Of a stretch of 64,000 bases of DNA, positions 40,360 to 51,266 are shown one piece after another (the first letter of the stretch is position 1; each line of letters opens with the position of its first letter). This DNA is from Pseudorhodobacter sp. PARRP1 (GTDB taxonomy: Bacteria > Pseudomonadota > Alphaproteobacteria > Rhodobacterales > Rhodobacteraceae). The translations under genes and the position numbers were made by a program. A model generated the notes under the pieces. It was given only the letters and a program-made list of their open reading frames with translations, did no database searches and was not told where the DNA came from. The DNA is taken from NCBI GenBank assembly GCA_002256245.1, contig NKIU01000001.1, positions 186,001-250,000 on the forward strand. Reading direction: 5' to 3'.

Positions 40360-41703
40360 TTAAACAGCCGCCTGAACCGCGCCGACGATCTCCTCGACGA
40401 CCGTCCGCAGCATCGCCTCATCCTCACATTCCGCCATCACCCGGATCAGCGGTTCGGTGCCGGATTTGCGGATCAGGATGCGGCCCTTGCCCTTGATCTC
40501 GGCCTCTTTGGCCGCAATCACCGCTTTCACCGCCGACGCTTTCAAAGGCTCCAGCCCCGGCGCGTAACGGATGTTTTTCAGCATCTGCGGCACGGTTTCA
40601 AACTGTTTGACCAAAGCGCTGGCCGCTTTGCCCGACCGCGCCATTTCGGCCAGAAACTGCAACCCCGCGATCAACCCATCCCCCGTGGTGGCATAGTCGG
40701 TCATCACGATATGGCCCGATTGCTCGCCGCCCAGATTGAACCCACCGCGCCGCATCGCCTCGACCACGTAACGGTCGCCAACCGCCGTGCGTTCCAACCG
40801 CAGGCCGCGCCCGGTCATGAACCGCTCCAGCCCCAGGTTCGACATCACGGTGGCGACCAAAGTGCCGCCCTGCAACCGCCCCTCATCCGCCCAACGCCCT
40901 GCCAGCAGCGCCATGATCTGATCGCCATCCGCCACGCTGCCGGACTCGTCAAGGATCATCACCCGGTCGGCATCACCGTCCAGACTGATACCCACATGCG
41001 CCCCATGCGCCACCACAGCCTCGGCCGCGGTTTGGGTGTAGGTCGAGCCACAGCGCTGGTTGATGTTCTTGCCGTTCGGACTGACGCCGACCGGGATCAC
41101 CTCGGCCCCCAACTCCCACAGCACTTCGGGTGCGGCCTTGTAGGCGGCACCATTGGCGCAGTCTATCACCACTTTCAGGCCATCCAGCCGCAGCCCCGCC
41201 GGGAAGGTGGTTTTCACAAACTCCTGATACCGCCCCACCGCATCGTCGATCCGTTTGGCACGTCCGATGTTTTCGGGCGCGGCAAGGTTCGGATCGGCCA
41301 TCAGCATCGCCTCAATCTCGGCCTCGGCGGCATCTGACAGTTTGAAGCCATCCGGGCCGAAAAACTTGATACCGTTGTCGTGGTGCGGGTTGTGCGAGGC
41401 GCTGATCATCACCCCCAGATCGGCGCGCATGGATCGCGTCAGGAACCCCACCGCAGGCGTTGGCACGGGGCCGAGCAACAGCACGCTCATCCCGGTGCTC
41501 GTCAACCCCGCCGTCAGCGCGTTTTCCAGCATGTAACCCGACAGCCGGGTGTCCTTGCCGATCACCACGCGGTGCGCCGTGGCACCGTCACGACGAAAGA
41601 ACTCTCCCGCCGCTGCCCCCAGTTTCAGCGCCATTTCGGCCGTCATCGGATAGGTGTTGGCGGTGCCGCGCACGCCATCAGTGCCAAAAAGTTTGCGACT
41701 CAT
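40360..41703 (-). CDS. glmM: phosphoglucosamine mutase
   Basis: [43 protein letters not shown]. Confidence 0.97.
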   Translation of the reverse strand: MSRKLFGTDGVRGTANTYPMTAEMALKLGAAAGEFFRRDGATAHRVVIGKDTRLSGYMLENALTAGLTSTGMSVLLLGPVPTPAVGFLTRSMRADLGVMISASHNPHHDNGIKFFGPDGFKLSDAAEAEIEAMLMADPNLAAPENIGRAKRIDDAVGRYQEFVKTTFPAGLRLDGLKVVIDCANGAAYKAAPEVLWELGAEVIPVGVSPNGKNINQRCGSTYTQTAAEAVVAHGAHVGISLDGDADRVMILDESGSVADGDQIMALLAGRWADEGRLQGGTLVATVMSNLGLERFMTGRGLRLERTAVGDRYVVEAMRRGGFNLGGEQSGHIVMTDYATTGDGLIAGLQFLAEMARSGKAASALVKQFETVPQMLKNIRYAPGLEPLKASAVKAVIAAKEAEIKGKGRILIRKSGTEPLIRVMAECEDEAMLRTVVEEIVGAVQAAV

Positions 41704-42710
41704 GCCGCGCCTCCTGTTGTTGCGGCCTGCCACAAGGACAAGGCCTGCCGGGTTTCGGCCACATCATGCACGCGGATCATCTGCATCCCCTGCGCCACCC
41801 CCGCCAAAGCGACAGCCAGACTGCCGGGCAGACGTTTCTGCGCATCACTTTCGGCGCTGATCGTGCCGATAAATCGCTTGCGCGATGCGCCCAGCAGCAC
41901 CGGCACGCCAAGATTGTGAAACAGCGACAGCCGCGCCAGCAGGATAAGGTTGTGCTGCAGCGTCTTGCCAAAGCCGATCCCGGGATCAACCGCCAGCTTT
42001 GCGCGCGGAATGCCAGCAGCCTCGGCCTCGGCGAGACGGGCGGCAAGGGCATCATACACATCGAGCAAAACATCGTCGTAATGCGGATCGTTCTGCATTG
42101 TCTGCGGTGTGGCAATCGAGTGCATCAGGATCACCGGGCAGCCAGAGCCCGCCGCCGCCGCCGCCATCGCCGGATCAAATTGCAGCGCCGTCACGTCATT
42201 CAGGATCGTGGCCCCCGCCGCGAAGGCGGCCTTGGCCACCGAAGTCTTGCGGGTGTCGATCGAGATCGGCACATCAAGACCACCGTCACGCAGCGCCGCA
42301 ATCACCGGGGCGGTGCGCGCGGCTTCTTCGGCAGCCTCAACCTCGGCCGCGCCGGGACGGGTGCTTTCGCCGCCGATGTCCAGAATATCGGCACCCGCCG
42401 CCATTTTCCGCGCCTGCATCAGCGCGGCTTCAGGGCGCAGGAACAGGCCACCGTCCGAGAAACTGTCAGGCGTGACGTTAAGAATACCCATGATGCGGGG
42501 GCGGTCCATCGACAGGCCGCCAAAATCCGGGCGACGGGTCGCAAGGCGGTCGCGGGTTTCGCCATCCAGATCGGCGACAGCGACAAGGCGCGGGGCCTCG
42601 TCACGCTGGATGACTTCGACATGCGAGAACCAGCACCAGCCGCCCGCCAGCGGCAAAGCGCCGGTGGGGCGGGCGGGGTCGGTCATCGGAATGGGGCGTA
42701 TGTAGGTCAT
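41700..42710 (-). CDS. folP: dihydropteroate synthase
   Basis: [41 protein letters not shown]. Confidence 0.96.
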   Translation of the reverse strand: MTYIRPIPMTDPARPTGALPLAGGWCWFSHVEVIQRDEAPRLVAVADLDGETRDRLATRRPDFGGLSMDRPRIMGILNVTPDSFSDGGLFLRPEAALMQARKMAAGADILDIGGESTRPGAAEVEAAEEAARTAPVIAALRDGGLDVPISIDTRKTSVAKAAFAAGATILNDVTALQFDPAMAAAAAGSGCPVILMHSIATPQTMQNDPHYDDVLLDVYDALAARLAEAEAAGIPRAKLAVDPGIGFGKTLQHNLILLARLSLFHNLGVPVLLGASRKRFIGTISAESDAQKRLPGSLAVALAGVAQGMQMIRVHDVAETRQALSLWQAATTGGAA

Positions 42711-42755
42711 AGACCTGTGGTAAAACTCTAGCCGTTGTGTCGCAAGGGGGAAGCT

Positions 42756-43664
42756 TCAGGCCCGTTCGACCCGCACGCGGCTTCCCGCCGGAAGTGCAAC
42801 ATCGCCGTGAACCACCAAACGCTCGGCCGCCATCAACTCGGCCAACCACAAAGCCAGCGCTACAGGTTCGCGGCTGTGCGGGCCATCGACAGCATCCAGC
42901 ACCAGTTTGGATGGTGCCCAGACCACAAGCTGTCCGCGTTTGATGGCCCAATCAATCTCGGTGCGCGTGGCCATCACCACGCAGCGCGGATCGCGCGCGG
43001 CCAGAACCCAGGCGTTCTGCTCAATGGCCAGCAGGTCCACGCGACGCTGCGTGGGCTTATGCCCGGTTTGCGGGCGGGCCATATCCGGCAGACCAACAGT
43101 CAGGATCACCGGGCGGCCCTGCGCCTGCCAATGGTCCAACCGCGCCGCCAGATCGCCCGCCATCACCGCCGGATTGTCGAGAAACACCACCAATGGATGC
43201 ACGGCGGCTTCCTCGCCATCGTGGCCGACCACCTTCACCGCATCACCTGCACGGCTGCGGACAATTTCGACACCCAACTTATAGGGGCCGACATCCAGCT
43301 TTTCGATCCGCACGAACACCCGCATCGCCTGTGGCTCGGCAAGGATGCGCTCGGCCAGCCGCTCGGCCAGGGTTTCCAGCAGATTGAGGCGTTCGGCGGC
43401 GAGTTCAGTATCAATCGCCTCGGTCAGGGTGTCATAGGACAGGATCAGATCAACATCATCGTTCAGCGGCTGCGCGGCCGGTCGCACCTCGACCACGATG
43501 TTGAACAGCACGCGCTGGGTGTGGCCCCGCTCTTTCTGGAACGCGCCGATCTCGACCGCGACGATATGGTCGCGCAGGCTGATGCGGTCACGCGGATCGG
43601 CGGTGGCCGAGGCGATGGAACGCTCCTCCGGGTGGGCGAAGGCTTGGGCGATGTCGCTGGTCAT
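42756..43664 (-). CDS. folB: dihydroneopterin aldolase with long C-terminal extension
   Basis: ISLRDHIVAVEIGAFQKERGHTQRVLFNIVVEV, LNLLETLAERLAERIL; 302 aa versus about 120 for FolB alone. Confidence 0.85.
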   Translation of the reverse strand: MTSDIAQAFAHPEERSIASATADPRDRISLRDHIVAVEIGAFQKERGHTQRVLFNIVVEVRPAAQPLNDDVDLILSYDTLTEAIDTELAAERLNLLETLAERLAERILAEPQAMRVFVRIEKLDVGPYKLGVEIVRSRAGDAVKVVGHDGEEAAVHPLVVFLDNPAVMAGDLAARLDHWQAQGRPVILTVGLPDMARPQTGHKPTQRRVDLLAIEQNAWVLAARDPRCVVMATRTEIDWAIKRGQLVVWAPSKLVLDAVDGPHSREPVALALWLAELMAAERLVVHGDVALPAGSRVRVERA

Positions 43665-43780
43665 GGGGCCCCCGAAAGGCGATATGCGTTACGGGCAAGC
43701 TACCGCTTGCTCGCCGCAGCGCCTAGTCCGAACCCGACAGGAAGCGCAAGAGCCGCGACTTCGCAACCGCCAACAAATGG

Positions 43781-44506
43781 TTACGGCTGGCGGTAAAACA
43801 GATGCGAGCCGATGGACGCCGTGCGGGGGAACTGCCGCGACCAAGACGGGCTGACAGCGCGGGTGTGGAAATAGGTGGCACCCGCCGTCAACTGACGCGG
43901 TGCGCCGTCCAGCATGACGCGTGCGATGCGGCCGGCAATCTCGGCAGAACTGCGGTCGGTCATCACGTCTTGCTGACCATCACAGGAATAGGAAAACGCG
44001 CAAGAGCCGCTGCCACGTTGCTGCACGACGCCGCACACCGTCTTGGGATAACGCGGGCTGTCCACACGGTTCAGCACCACCTCGGCCACCGCGAACTGAC
44101 CTTTCAGTGTTTCGCCGCGGCTTTCAAAATAGATCGCGGTTTTCAGGCATTGCCACTGCGCATCACCCGTCGCGGCCGGCTGAGCCATCAGCCAATCGGG
44201 GCTGTAGCTGACCAGAACCGGATTTTGCAACGATGGCTTGTCGCCCGCTTTCTTCTCGGCGGCTTTCGCCACCTTCGTCTTTTGCACGACAGGCGTGACA
44301 ACCTTTGGCCCCATCGCCATCGCCGTCAACTTCCCCTCTGGCAGGGCGTCGAACGCTTGATGTTCTGCCCCAAACAAAGAGGCCATTTGAGATCCCATCA
44401 GCAGGGACGGGTCGTTGGAATGGCTTACCGTCACATCGGCAAAGGCCGCCCCGCTTAGGACGCAAAGCGCCGCAGCGGCACTCGTCCAGGCTTGGTGGAA
44501 GCGCAT
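43781..44506 (-). CDS. cell wall hydrolase (SleB-like), secreted
   Basis: CLKTAIYFESRGETLKGQFAVAEVVLNRVDSPRYPKTVCGVVQQ; signal peptide. Confidence 0.92.
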   Translation of the reverse strand: MRFHQAWTSAAAALCVLSGAAFADVTVSHSNDPSLLMGSQMASLFGAEHQAFDALPEGKLTAMAMGPKVVTPVVQKTKVAKAAEKKAGDKPSLQNPVLVSYSPDWLMAQPAATGDAQWQCLKTAIYFESRGETLKGQFAVAEVVLNRVDSPRYPKTVCGVVQQRGSGSCAFSYSCDGQQDVMTDRSSAEIAGRIARVMLDGAPRQLTAGATYFHTRAVSPSWSRQFPRTASIGSHLFYRQP

Positions 44507-44690
44507 AGATCAGTATCCCAGTCTGTTTCAGCAACGCCGTAAGAGAGCAGCCTCATACGACGAGGGTCTGGCCTAGAGAACGAATCTTGATCGGTCCAGT
44601 CGCGTGGCAAAAATACCACGCGATTCTTGGACAAATGAGCGGATTTCCGCGCAAATTCTTAAAGCGTTAGATGAACTAAGCGGTGCAAAT

Positions 44691-47246
44691 TCATGATATT
44701 GTGGTGGTTTTCCGGATATCCACACGATCGGCCAAGGCCAAATGTGCAGCTGCCAAACGCGCCAAGGGCACCCGATACGGGCTGCAAGACACATAATCGA
44801 AGCCCGCCTTGCGGCAAAAGCCAATCGATTCGGGGTTACCGCCGTGTTCACCACAGATCGAAACGGTCAGGTCTGGTCTGGTCGCGCGACCCCGTTCACA
44901 GCCGATCAGAAGCAACTCCCCCACGCCATCCACGTCAAGTGTGTGGAACGGATCTTCCGGAAACACCCCCTGCTGGACGTAAGTGTTCATGAACCGCCCG
45001 GCGTCATCACGCGACAAACCGTAAGTCATCTGCGTAAGGTCATTGGTGCCAAACGACAGGAAGGCCGCGTGCTGTGCGATTTCGCCCGCGCGCAGGGCAG
45101 CACGCGGGGTTTCGACCATCACCCCCAGTTTGTAATCAAAGTCCACGCCGGTCTTTACCCGCACCGAAGCCGCAACCGCGTCGATGTGGGTCTTGACCAG
45201 TTCAACCTCGCGCCGTGCTGACACCAGCGGGATCATGATTTCCGGCACCACTGGCGCGCCCTTGCGGGCAATCTCGACAGTGGCTTCAAAAATCGCCTGT
45301 GCCTGCATGGCGTAGATTTCGGGAAGCACCACGCCAAGGCGCACACCGCGCATCCCCAGCATCGGATTGAACTCGGCCAAAGCCTCGGCACGGCGGGTCA
45401 CTTCGGAGAGCGGGCGGTCCAGCGCCTCGGCCAATTCGCGCAGACCCTCGCGAGAGTGCGGCAGAAACTCGTGCAGAGGTGGATCAAACAGGCGGATGCA
45501 GACCGGCAGGCCCGCCATGATCTCGAACAGTTGTACAAAATCGGCGCGCTGCATCGGCAGCAACCGCGCCAACGCCGCCGCGCGGTCTTTCGACGTGTCG
45601 GCAAAGATCATCTCGCGCATCACCACAAGACGGTCTTCGTCAAAGAACATATGCTCGGTCCGGCACAAGCCAATACCCTGCGCCTCAAACTGCCGCGCTG
45701 TCGCCGCATCGGCGGGGGTGTCGGCGTTGGCGCGGATGCCAATGTCACGGAAGCTGTCAGCCCAGCCCAGCAGTTTGCGGAAAGCATCGTCCAGCGCAGG
45801 CGCCAACATCTCGGCAGCCCCCGCGAGCACATCGCCCGTGGTGCCATCGACGGTGATCAGATCGCCCTCGCCGAACACCCGGCCATCGGCGGCGACAAGA
45901 CGTTTCTCTTTGGCATCCAGCCGCATCCCCGACGCCCCCACGACGCAGGGCACGCCCAAACCGCGCGCAATCACCGCGGCGTGGCTGGTCACACCACCGC
46001 GTTCGGTGACAACGCCCACCGCCGCGTGCATGCCGCGAATATCCTCGGGCGCGGTTTCGCGGCGCACCATGATGCAAGGCTCGCCCCGCGCTGCACTGGC
46101 CTGGGCGGCTTGCGAGGTGAACACGATCCGCCCCACAGCAGCGCCGGGGCTGGCGGCAATGCCCTTGGCAAACACATCGCGCGCGGCGCGCATATCGACC
46201 TGCGGGTGCAACAGTTCCGACAACGCGCGGGGCTCCACCCGCAGCACGGCCTCTTCCCGGCTGATCACGCCATCATCGGCCAAAGCCACCGCAATCTTCA
46301 GCCCCGCGCGGGCCGAGCGTTGCACTTTGATCGCATCCAGCACCGACAGTTTGCCGTCCTCGATGGTGAATTCGATCTGCATTTCCTCGCGCAGTTTTTG
46401 CCTGCACACCGCGCCGTGGCGGATCAGATCGGCAAAAATCTCGGGCGCGATGTCTTCCAGCGACGGGCCGCGCTTGTCGCGGGTGAGGTAAATCGCTTCG
46501 GTTTTTTTCAGCGCGTCGCGGCCCTGAGATTGGCCCAGATACCGCCCCTTCACCAAGGGCAGGCCCGTTACCGGATCAATGAACTGCATCACGCCCGAGC
46601 CGGAAATCCCCTGCCCGATGCCCTGCGCCATTTCTTGCACCACAAGCCCCAAAGCCGCCTCGACCGGAGCACCTTTGGCTTGCCGCAGCAGGCGGGCGGA
46701 GGTGCCTTCCCATGCACGCGCCATGCTGCGCAGGACTTCCGAAAGTTGCTGTGCGGGGTCTTCGGGGAAGGGTTCTTCCATTTCGCGTTCGTAATGCCGC
46801 AGCGCGTCGCGCAGGCTGTCGGCGTTGGTCTTGCCTGAATCGAACATATCAGGATCAAGTCGGGCGACATGGGTGGCATAGGCTTGCACAAACCGCAGGT
46901 AAAGCGCATCCGCCGCTTCTCGCCCGTTCGACTCGATCAGCCGTGCGTGCTGTGCTGCGTTCATGCCGATGTTCAGCACCGTGCCGGGGCCGCCCCAATC
47001 GGGGTTCTCGGGCGAGGGGCGCACCGAGATCAGCGGCACCGGGCCGAAATGCGACAGGATGGCCTTGGCATTGACCGCATGACCCGAGGCAATCGCCCGC
47101 ACCGTCTGCGCCGGAAGGGCGACGGTTTCCGGCACCGGCAGGTCCAGCCGCACCAGCCGTTGCAGGCATTTCGCCCGCCAGCCATGCGCCTCGCGGCGGA
47201 TGTCGGCGCTGGGGGTGATCTCGGCGAATTCGGCGATTTTCTGCAC
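44691..47246 (-). CDS. PEP-utilising enzyme, pyruvate phosphate dikinase-like
   Basis: GGVTSHAAVIARGLGVPCVVG catalytic His region; GLCRTEHMFF; SFGTNDLTQMTYGLSRDD; N-terminus diverged from canonical PpdK. Confidence 0.88.
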   Translation of the reverse strand: MQKIAEFAEITPSADIRREAHGWRAKCLQRLVRLDLPVPETVALPAQTVRAIASGHAVNAKAILSHFGPVPLISVRPSPENPDWGGPGTVLNIGMNAAQHARLIESNGREAADALYLRFVQAYATHVARLDPDMFDSGKTNADSLRDALRHYEREMEEPFPEDPAQQLSEVLRSMARAWEGTSARLLRQAKGAPVEAALGLVVQEMAQGIGQGISGSGVMQFIDPVTGLPLVKGRYLGQSQGRDALKKTEAIYLTRDKRGPSLEDIAPEIFADLIRHGAVCRQKLREEMQIEFTIEDGKLSVLDAIKVQRSARAGLKIAVALADDGVISREEAVLRVEPRALSELLHPQVDMRAARDVFAKGIAASPGAAVGRIVFTSQAAQASAARGEPCIMVRRETAPEDIRGMHAAVGVVTERGGVTSHAAVIARGLGVPCVVGASGMRLDAKEKRLVAADGRVFGEGDLITVDGTTGDVLAGAAEMLAPALDDAFRKLLGWADSFRDIGIRANADTPADAATARQFEAQGIGLCRTEHMFFDEDRLVVMREMIFADTSKDRAAALARLLPMQRADFVQLFEIMAGLPVCIRLFDPPLHEFLPHSREGLRELAEALDRPLSEVTRRAEALAEFNPMLGMRGVRLGVVLPEIYAMQAQAIFEATVEIARKGAPVVPEIMIPLVSARREVELVKTHIDAVAASVRVKTGVDFDYKLGVMVETPRAALRAGEIAQHAAFLSFGTNDLTQMTYGLSRDDAGRFMNTYVQQGVFPEDPFHTLDVDGVGELLLIGCERGRATRPDLTVSICGEHGGNPESIGFCRKAGFDYVSCSPYRVPLARLAAAHLALADRVDIRKTTTIS

Positions 47247-47336
47247 TGCGGCACCTTTACTTTGCGGGTGCAGGATACACAGGGCGGGCGGCGTGGTGCA
47301 AGCATTGTCGGGGCGGAGTGGGGGCTAGCCCCCTAG

Positions 47337-47365
47337 CCTGTGTTTTCCAGAATGGAAAACACAGG
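47337..47365. terminator. strong hairpin downstream of glyS
   Basis: CCTGTGTTTTCC/GGAAAACACAGG perfect 12-bp arms. Confidence 0.5.
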
Positions 47366-47400
47366 CCTACCCCCAGAGTATTTATGCCAAGATGAAGGGC

Positions 47401-49683
47401 CTAACCTTCGATTTTGGTCAGATCGGCCACGCCCGAGCAGATGGCGCGGATGCGGTGCAGCAGGTTCAGGCGGTTGCGGCGGATGATCGGGTTATCCGAA
47501 TTGACCTGAACGGCGGTGAAAAAGGCGTCGATCGGGGCGCGGAGGCTTGCCATCGCGGCCATGGCGGCGGCAAAATCTTCGCTGCGCATGGCCGGGGTGA
47601 TCTGGGCTTCGGCGGTGTCGAGGGCTGCGAACAGGGCGCGTTCTTCGTCGGTTTCGGCGAATTTCGGGTCGGCACCGTAGGAGTATTCCACGCCATCTTT
47701 GGCTTCCGCTTGGGTTAGGATGGTGTTGGCGCGTTTGAAGCCGGCCAACATGTTCGGGCCGTCTTCGGTTTTCAGGAAGGCGGCGAGCGCCTCGGCACGT
47801 TTGACCAGAAGGGTGAGGTCATCATTGCCGGGCATGGCAAGGCAGGCGTCGATCACGTCATGGCGGATGCCTTGATCTTTCAGGAAGACTTTCAGGCGGT
47901 CGTGGAAGAAGGCGAGGAGGTCGGAGCTTACAATGTCAAAGTTTATACTTTTTCCATCGAAAAGTGGATGGTTTTCGCCAAATGCCGTTTCCAATTTCAA
48001 ACGATCCGTTGCCCAGTCGTGAAGAGCCTCAATTCGTTTCTCTACATTCTTCGATTTTAGCTTGGGTAGCGCATTGCCGGAAGCAAGCGCTCGGAACAAC
48101 TCTTCCCCAACCAATGCGTCGACCTTTGAAACTTCAGCCAAGTAGTCAAAGGTAAAGCGACGGACGCTGGCGTCGGCCAAGAATTGAAAAAGACCGAAGT
48201 TATTGCCGTTCCCCAACACCAACCGAATAACCCCCAACGCCGCCCTGCGCAGGGCAAACGGGTCTTTGCTCCCGGTGGGCTTTTCGTCGATGGCCCAGAA
48301 GCCCGTCAGGGTGTCGATCTTGTCGCCTAGGGCTACGGCGACGGAAACGGGGTCGGTGGGGATGGTGTCGCCTTCGCCCTTGGGTTTCCAGTGATCGCGG
48401 GCGGCGAGGGCCACCGCTTCGGGCAGGCCAGCGGCGCGGGCGTAATACATGCCCATCAGGCCTTGCAGTTCGGGGAATTCGCCGACCATGGCGGAGCGGA
48501 GATCGGCTTTGGCGAGTTTGGCCGCTTGTTCGGCGAGGTCAGCATCCGCGCCGACCAAGGGGGCGATTTCCCGGGCAAGGGCTGCGATGCGGGCGATGCG
48601 GTCGGCTTGGCTGCCCAACTTGTTGTGGAAGGTGACGGATTTCAGACCATCCAGCCATTCCGTCATGCCCGCTTTCGCCACGCGCAGATCGTTTTCCCAG
48701 AAGAATTTCGCATCCGACAGCCGCGCCGACAGCACCTTCTGGTTGCCCTTCAGGATCGTCTCGCCGTGGTCGGCGGTTTCGGTATTCGCGACGGTGATGA
48801 AGCCTTCAATCCGACCCGTTTTCGGATTGCGCACCGAGAAGAACTTCTGGTGTTCCTTCATGGAAGTCTGCAAAACCTCGGGCGGTAGCGACAGGAATGC
48901 ATCGGCAATCCGCCCCATCAGCGGCACGGGCCATTCGACAAGGCCAGCGACCTCGGCCAGAAGGCCTTTGTCTTCAACTACTTCCCAGCCCGCCGCAAAG
49001 GCAAGGTTCTGCGCACCTTGCCAGATCGCGGCTTCGCGCTCGGCACTATCCAGCACGACATGGGCGCGTTTCAGTTTCACCGCGTAATCGTCAAACCCCG
49101 TGACCGCAAAGCGGGCGGGTGCGAGGAAACGGTGGCCGCAGGTGGTGTTGCCCGCAACAATACCGTCCACCGCAACCGGCACAACCTGCGCGCCGGCTTC
49201 ATCCGACAGCAGGCACAGGATAGAATGCAGCGGACGCACCCACCGCAACGCCCCTGCCCCCCAACGCATCGACTTCGGCCAAGGGAAGCTGCGGATCGTC
49301 GCCTCCAACACCTCGGCAATGATCACCCCAGCCGCACGACCGGGCTTTTCGACCACGGCATACAGCGTCTCGCCTTTTTTATCGGCGCGGCGTTCCAACT
49401 GATCCAGCGTCAGACCTGTCGCGCGCAAGAAGCCCTCGATCGCGGCAGGCGGAGCCGACGCACTCGGCCCTTTGCGTTCCTCGCGCACGGGTTTGCTTTC
49501 CGCCGACAGCCCTTCAACCGAGAGCACCAGACGGCGCGGGGTGGAAAACGCGCCAGCAGAGGCATAGGTCAGCCCAGCCTCGACCAAGCCATTGGTGATC
49601 AGGGATTTCAGGTCTTCGCGGGCGCGGGCCTGCATCCGGGCCGGGATTTCCTCGGAGAAAAGCTCAATCAGCAGGTCGGACAT
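47401..49683 (-). CDS. glyS: glycine-tRNA ligase beta subunit
   Basis: MSDLLIELFSEEIPARMQ, GIRHDVIDACLAMPGNDDLTLLVKRAEAL. Confidence 0.97.
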   Translation of the reverse strand: MSDLLIELFSEEIPARMQARAREDLKSLITNGLVEAGLTYASAGAFSTPRRLVLSVEGLSAESKPVREERKGPSASAPPAAIEGFLRATGLTLDQLERRADKKGETLYAVVEKPGRAAGVIIAEVLEATIRSFPWPKSMRWGAGALRWVRPLHSILCLLSDEAGAQVVPVAVDGIVAGNTTCGHRFLAPARFAVTGFDDYAVKLKRAHVVLDSAEREAAIWQGAQNLAFAAGWEVVEDKGLLAEVAGLVEWPVPLMGRIADAFLSLPPEVLQTSMKEHQKFFSVRNPKTGRIEGFITVANTETADHGETILKGNQKVLSARLSDAKFFWENDLRVAKAGMTEWLDGLKSVTFHNKLGSQADRIARIAALAREIAPLVGADADLAEQAAKLAKADLRSAMVGEFPELQGLMGMYYARAAGLPEAVALAARDHWKPKGEGDTIPTDPVSVAVALGDKIDTLTGFWAIDEKPTGSKDPFALRRAALGVIRLVLGNGNNFGLFQFLADASVRRFTFDYLAEVSKVDALVGEELFRALASGNALPKLKSKNVEKRIEALHDWATDRLKLETAFGENHPLFDGKSINFDIVSSDLLAFFHDRLKVFLKDQGIRHDVIDACLAMPGNDDLTLLVKRAEALAAFLKTEDGPNMLAGFKRANTILTQAEAKDGVEYSYGADPKFAETDEERALFAALDTAEAQITPAMRSEDFAAAMAAMASLRAPIDAFFTAVQVNSDNPIIRRNRLNLLHRIRAICSGVADLTKIEG

Positions 49684-50178
49684 TTATGGCTCCGCTACAG
49701 GAGAAATCTGGTGCCACGCATAGGCGCGGCCATCGGGGAAAACCGCGACAACGCGGTCGATGACTGGATCGCTGGGCTTGGCCTGCGTGACATTGGCTTC
49801 GGACAGAAAGGCAATCGCCTCGCCCTTCTCCAGCGCCTCGCCAATCGCATCAGCGTCAAAACAACCAAACCACGCGGGCGCGATCAGCGGCGTGGGCTTG
49901 TCGTAGATCTTGTAGGTTTCCGTCAGCATTGCCTGGCTGAGCGGGGTGTGGAAACAGGCGCGGTAGCCCAAGGGCGAGGCTTCGGCGGTGATGCCTTCGA
50001 TCTGATCCACCAGAATCGGCTCGGGCTGACCGGATTCGATCAGCGTCAGTTCGATCTCGGCCCCCTTCTGGAAACTGGCGGGGATATAGTTGGTATCTTC
50101 TTGCAATTTCAGATACATAGCGATGCCCGCAAGGGCCGCGACGATCACGATGAAACCCGCGACATATTTGCCATTCAC
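49684..50178 (-). CDS. conserved membrane-anchored protein (DUF6446-like), between glyQ and glyS
   Basis: GTG start; [27 protein letters not shown]-terminal TM. Confidence 0.7.
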   Translation of the reverse strand: MNGKYVAGFIVIVAALAGIAMYLKLQEDTNYIPASFQKGAEIELTLIESGQPEPILVDQIEGITAEASPLGYRACFHTPLSQAMLTETYKIYDKPTPLIAPAWFGCFDADAIGEALEKGEAIAFLSEANVTQAKPSDPVIDRVVAVFPDGRAYAWHQISPVAEP

Positions 50179-51113
50179 TGTGCAACCTCTGCGTCTTGGC
50201 CCGCAGGCGTCAACCGGAACGCATCGGCGCATTTCTTCGCCAGTGCGCGGACGCGGCCGATATAGGCTTGGCGTTCGGTGACGGAAATCACCCCGCGCGC
50301 GTCGAGCAGGTTGAACAGGTGGCTGGCCTTGATGGTCTGATCATAGGCGGGATGCGCCATGATGATCTGCTTGCCGTTCTTTGGATCAACGGGGGGGAAA
50401 TCGAGCAGGCGCTGACATTCGGCCTCGGCATCCTCGAAATGCCGCAGCAGTTGCGCGGTATCGGCACCGTCGAAATTGTGGCGCGAATATTCTTCCTCGG
50501 TCTGCCGGAAGATATCGCCATAGGTCAGCGGGATCGGCGACTGCGGGTCGTTGAACGGCATGTCCATGACGTGATCGACGCCGAGCACATACATCGCCAG
50601 ACGCTCCAACCCGTAGGTGAGTTCGCCCGAGACGGGTTTGCAATCATGGCCGCCGACTTGCTGGAAATAGGTGAACTGCGACACTTCCATGCCGTCGCAC
50701 CAGATCTCCCACCCCAGACCCCAAGCGCCAAGGGTCGGGGATTCCCAATCATCCTCGACAAAGCGGATATCGTGCAGCGAGGCGTCAATGCCGATGGCGG
50801 CCAGCGAGCCGAGATAGAGGTCTTGCAGGTTCGGCGGCGAGGGTTTGATGATAACCTGATATTGGTAGTAGTGCTGTAGGCGGTTGGGGTTTTCGCCATA
50901 GCGCCCATCGGTGGGGCGGCGCGAGGGCTGCACATAGGCAGCCGCCCAAGGCTTCGACCCCAAGCTTCGCAAGGTGGTCGCGGGGTGAAAGGTGCCTGCG
51001 CCCACTTCCATATCATAGGGTTGCAACACCGCGCAGCCTTGTGCGGCCCAATAATTCTGCAAGCGCAGGATGATTTCCTGAAAGCTGCGGGGGGCTTTGG
51101 GGGCATCAGCCAT
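50175..51113 (-). CDS. glyQ: glycine-tRNA ligase alpha subunit
   Basis: [43 protein letters not shown]. Confidence 0.98.
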   Translation of the reverse strand: MADAPKAPRSFQEIILRLQNYWAAQGCAVLQPYDMEVGAGTFHPATTLRSLGSKPWAAAYVQPSRRPTDGRYGENPNRLQHYYQYQVIIKPSPPNLQDLYLGSLAAIGIDASLHDIRFVEDDWESPTLGAWGLGWEIWCDGMEVSQFTYFQQVGGHDCKPVSGELTYGLERLAMYVLGVDHVMDMPFNDPQSPIPLTYGDIFRQTEEEYSRHNFDGADTAQLLRHFEDAEAECQRLLDFPPVDPKNGKQIIMAHPAYDQTIKASHLFNLLDARGVISVTERQAYIGRVRALAKKCADAFRLTPAGQDAEVAQ

Positions 51114-51266
51114 GACGGACCTCTTGAAATGTTGCCACTCCATAGGCAAGAGGCAGCCAAGGGTCAATGCGGCGCTTGAATTGTGGGGCGAAAGCGTGTG
51201 CATCTGCGGGGTGCTCTGCTAGGTTCGCCGCATGAGTGCGTTGCGAAAACGAGATGGGACGGTTCT

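Noticed and set aside
45456-46838. 460-aa + ORF antisense to the PpdK-like gene (also 45367-46491)
   Set aside because: Antisense frames of a conserved enzyme; no motif support.
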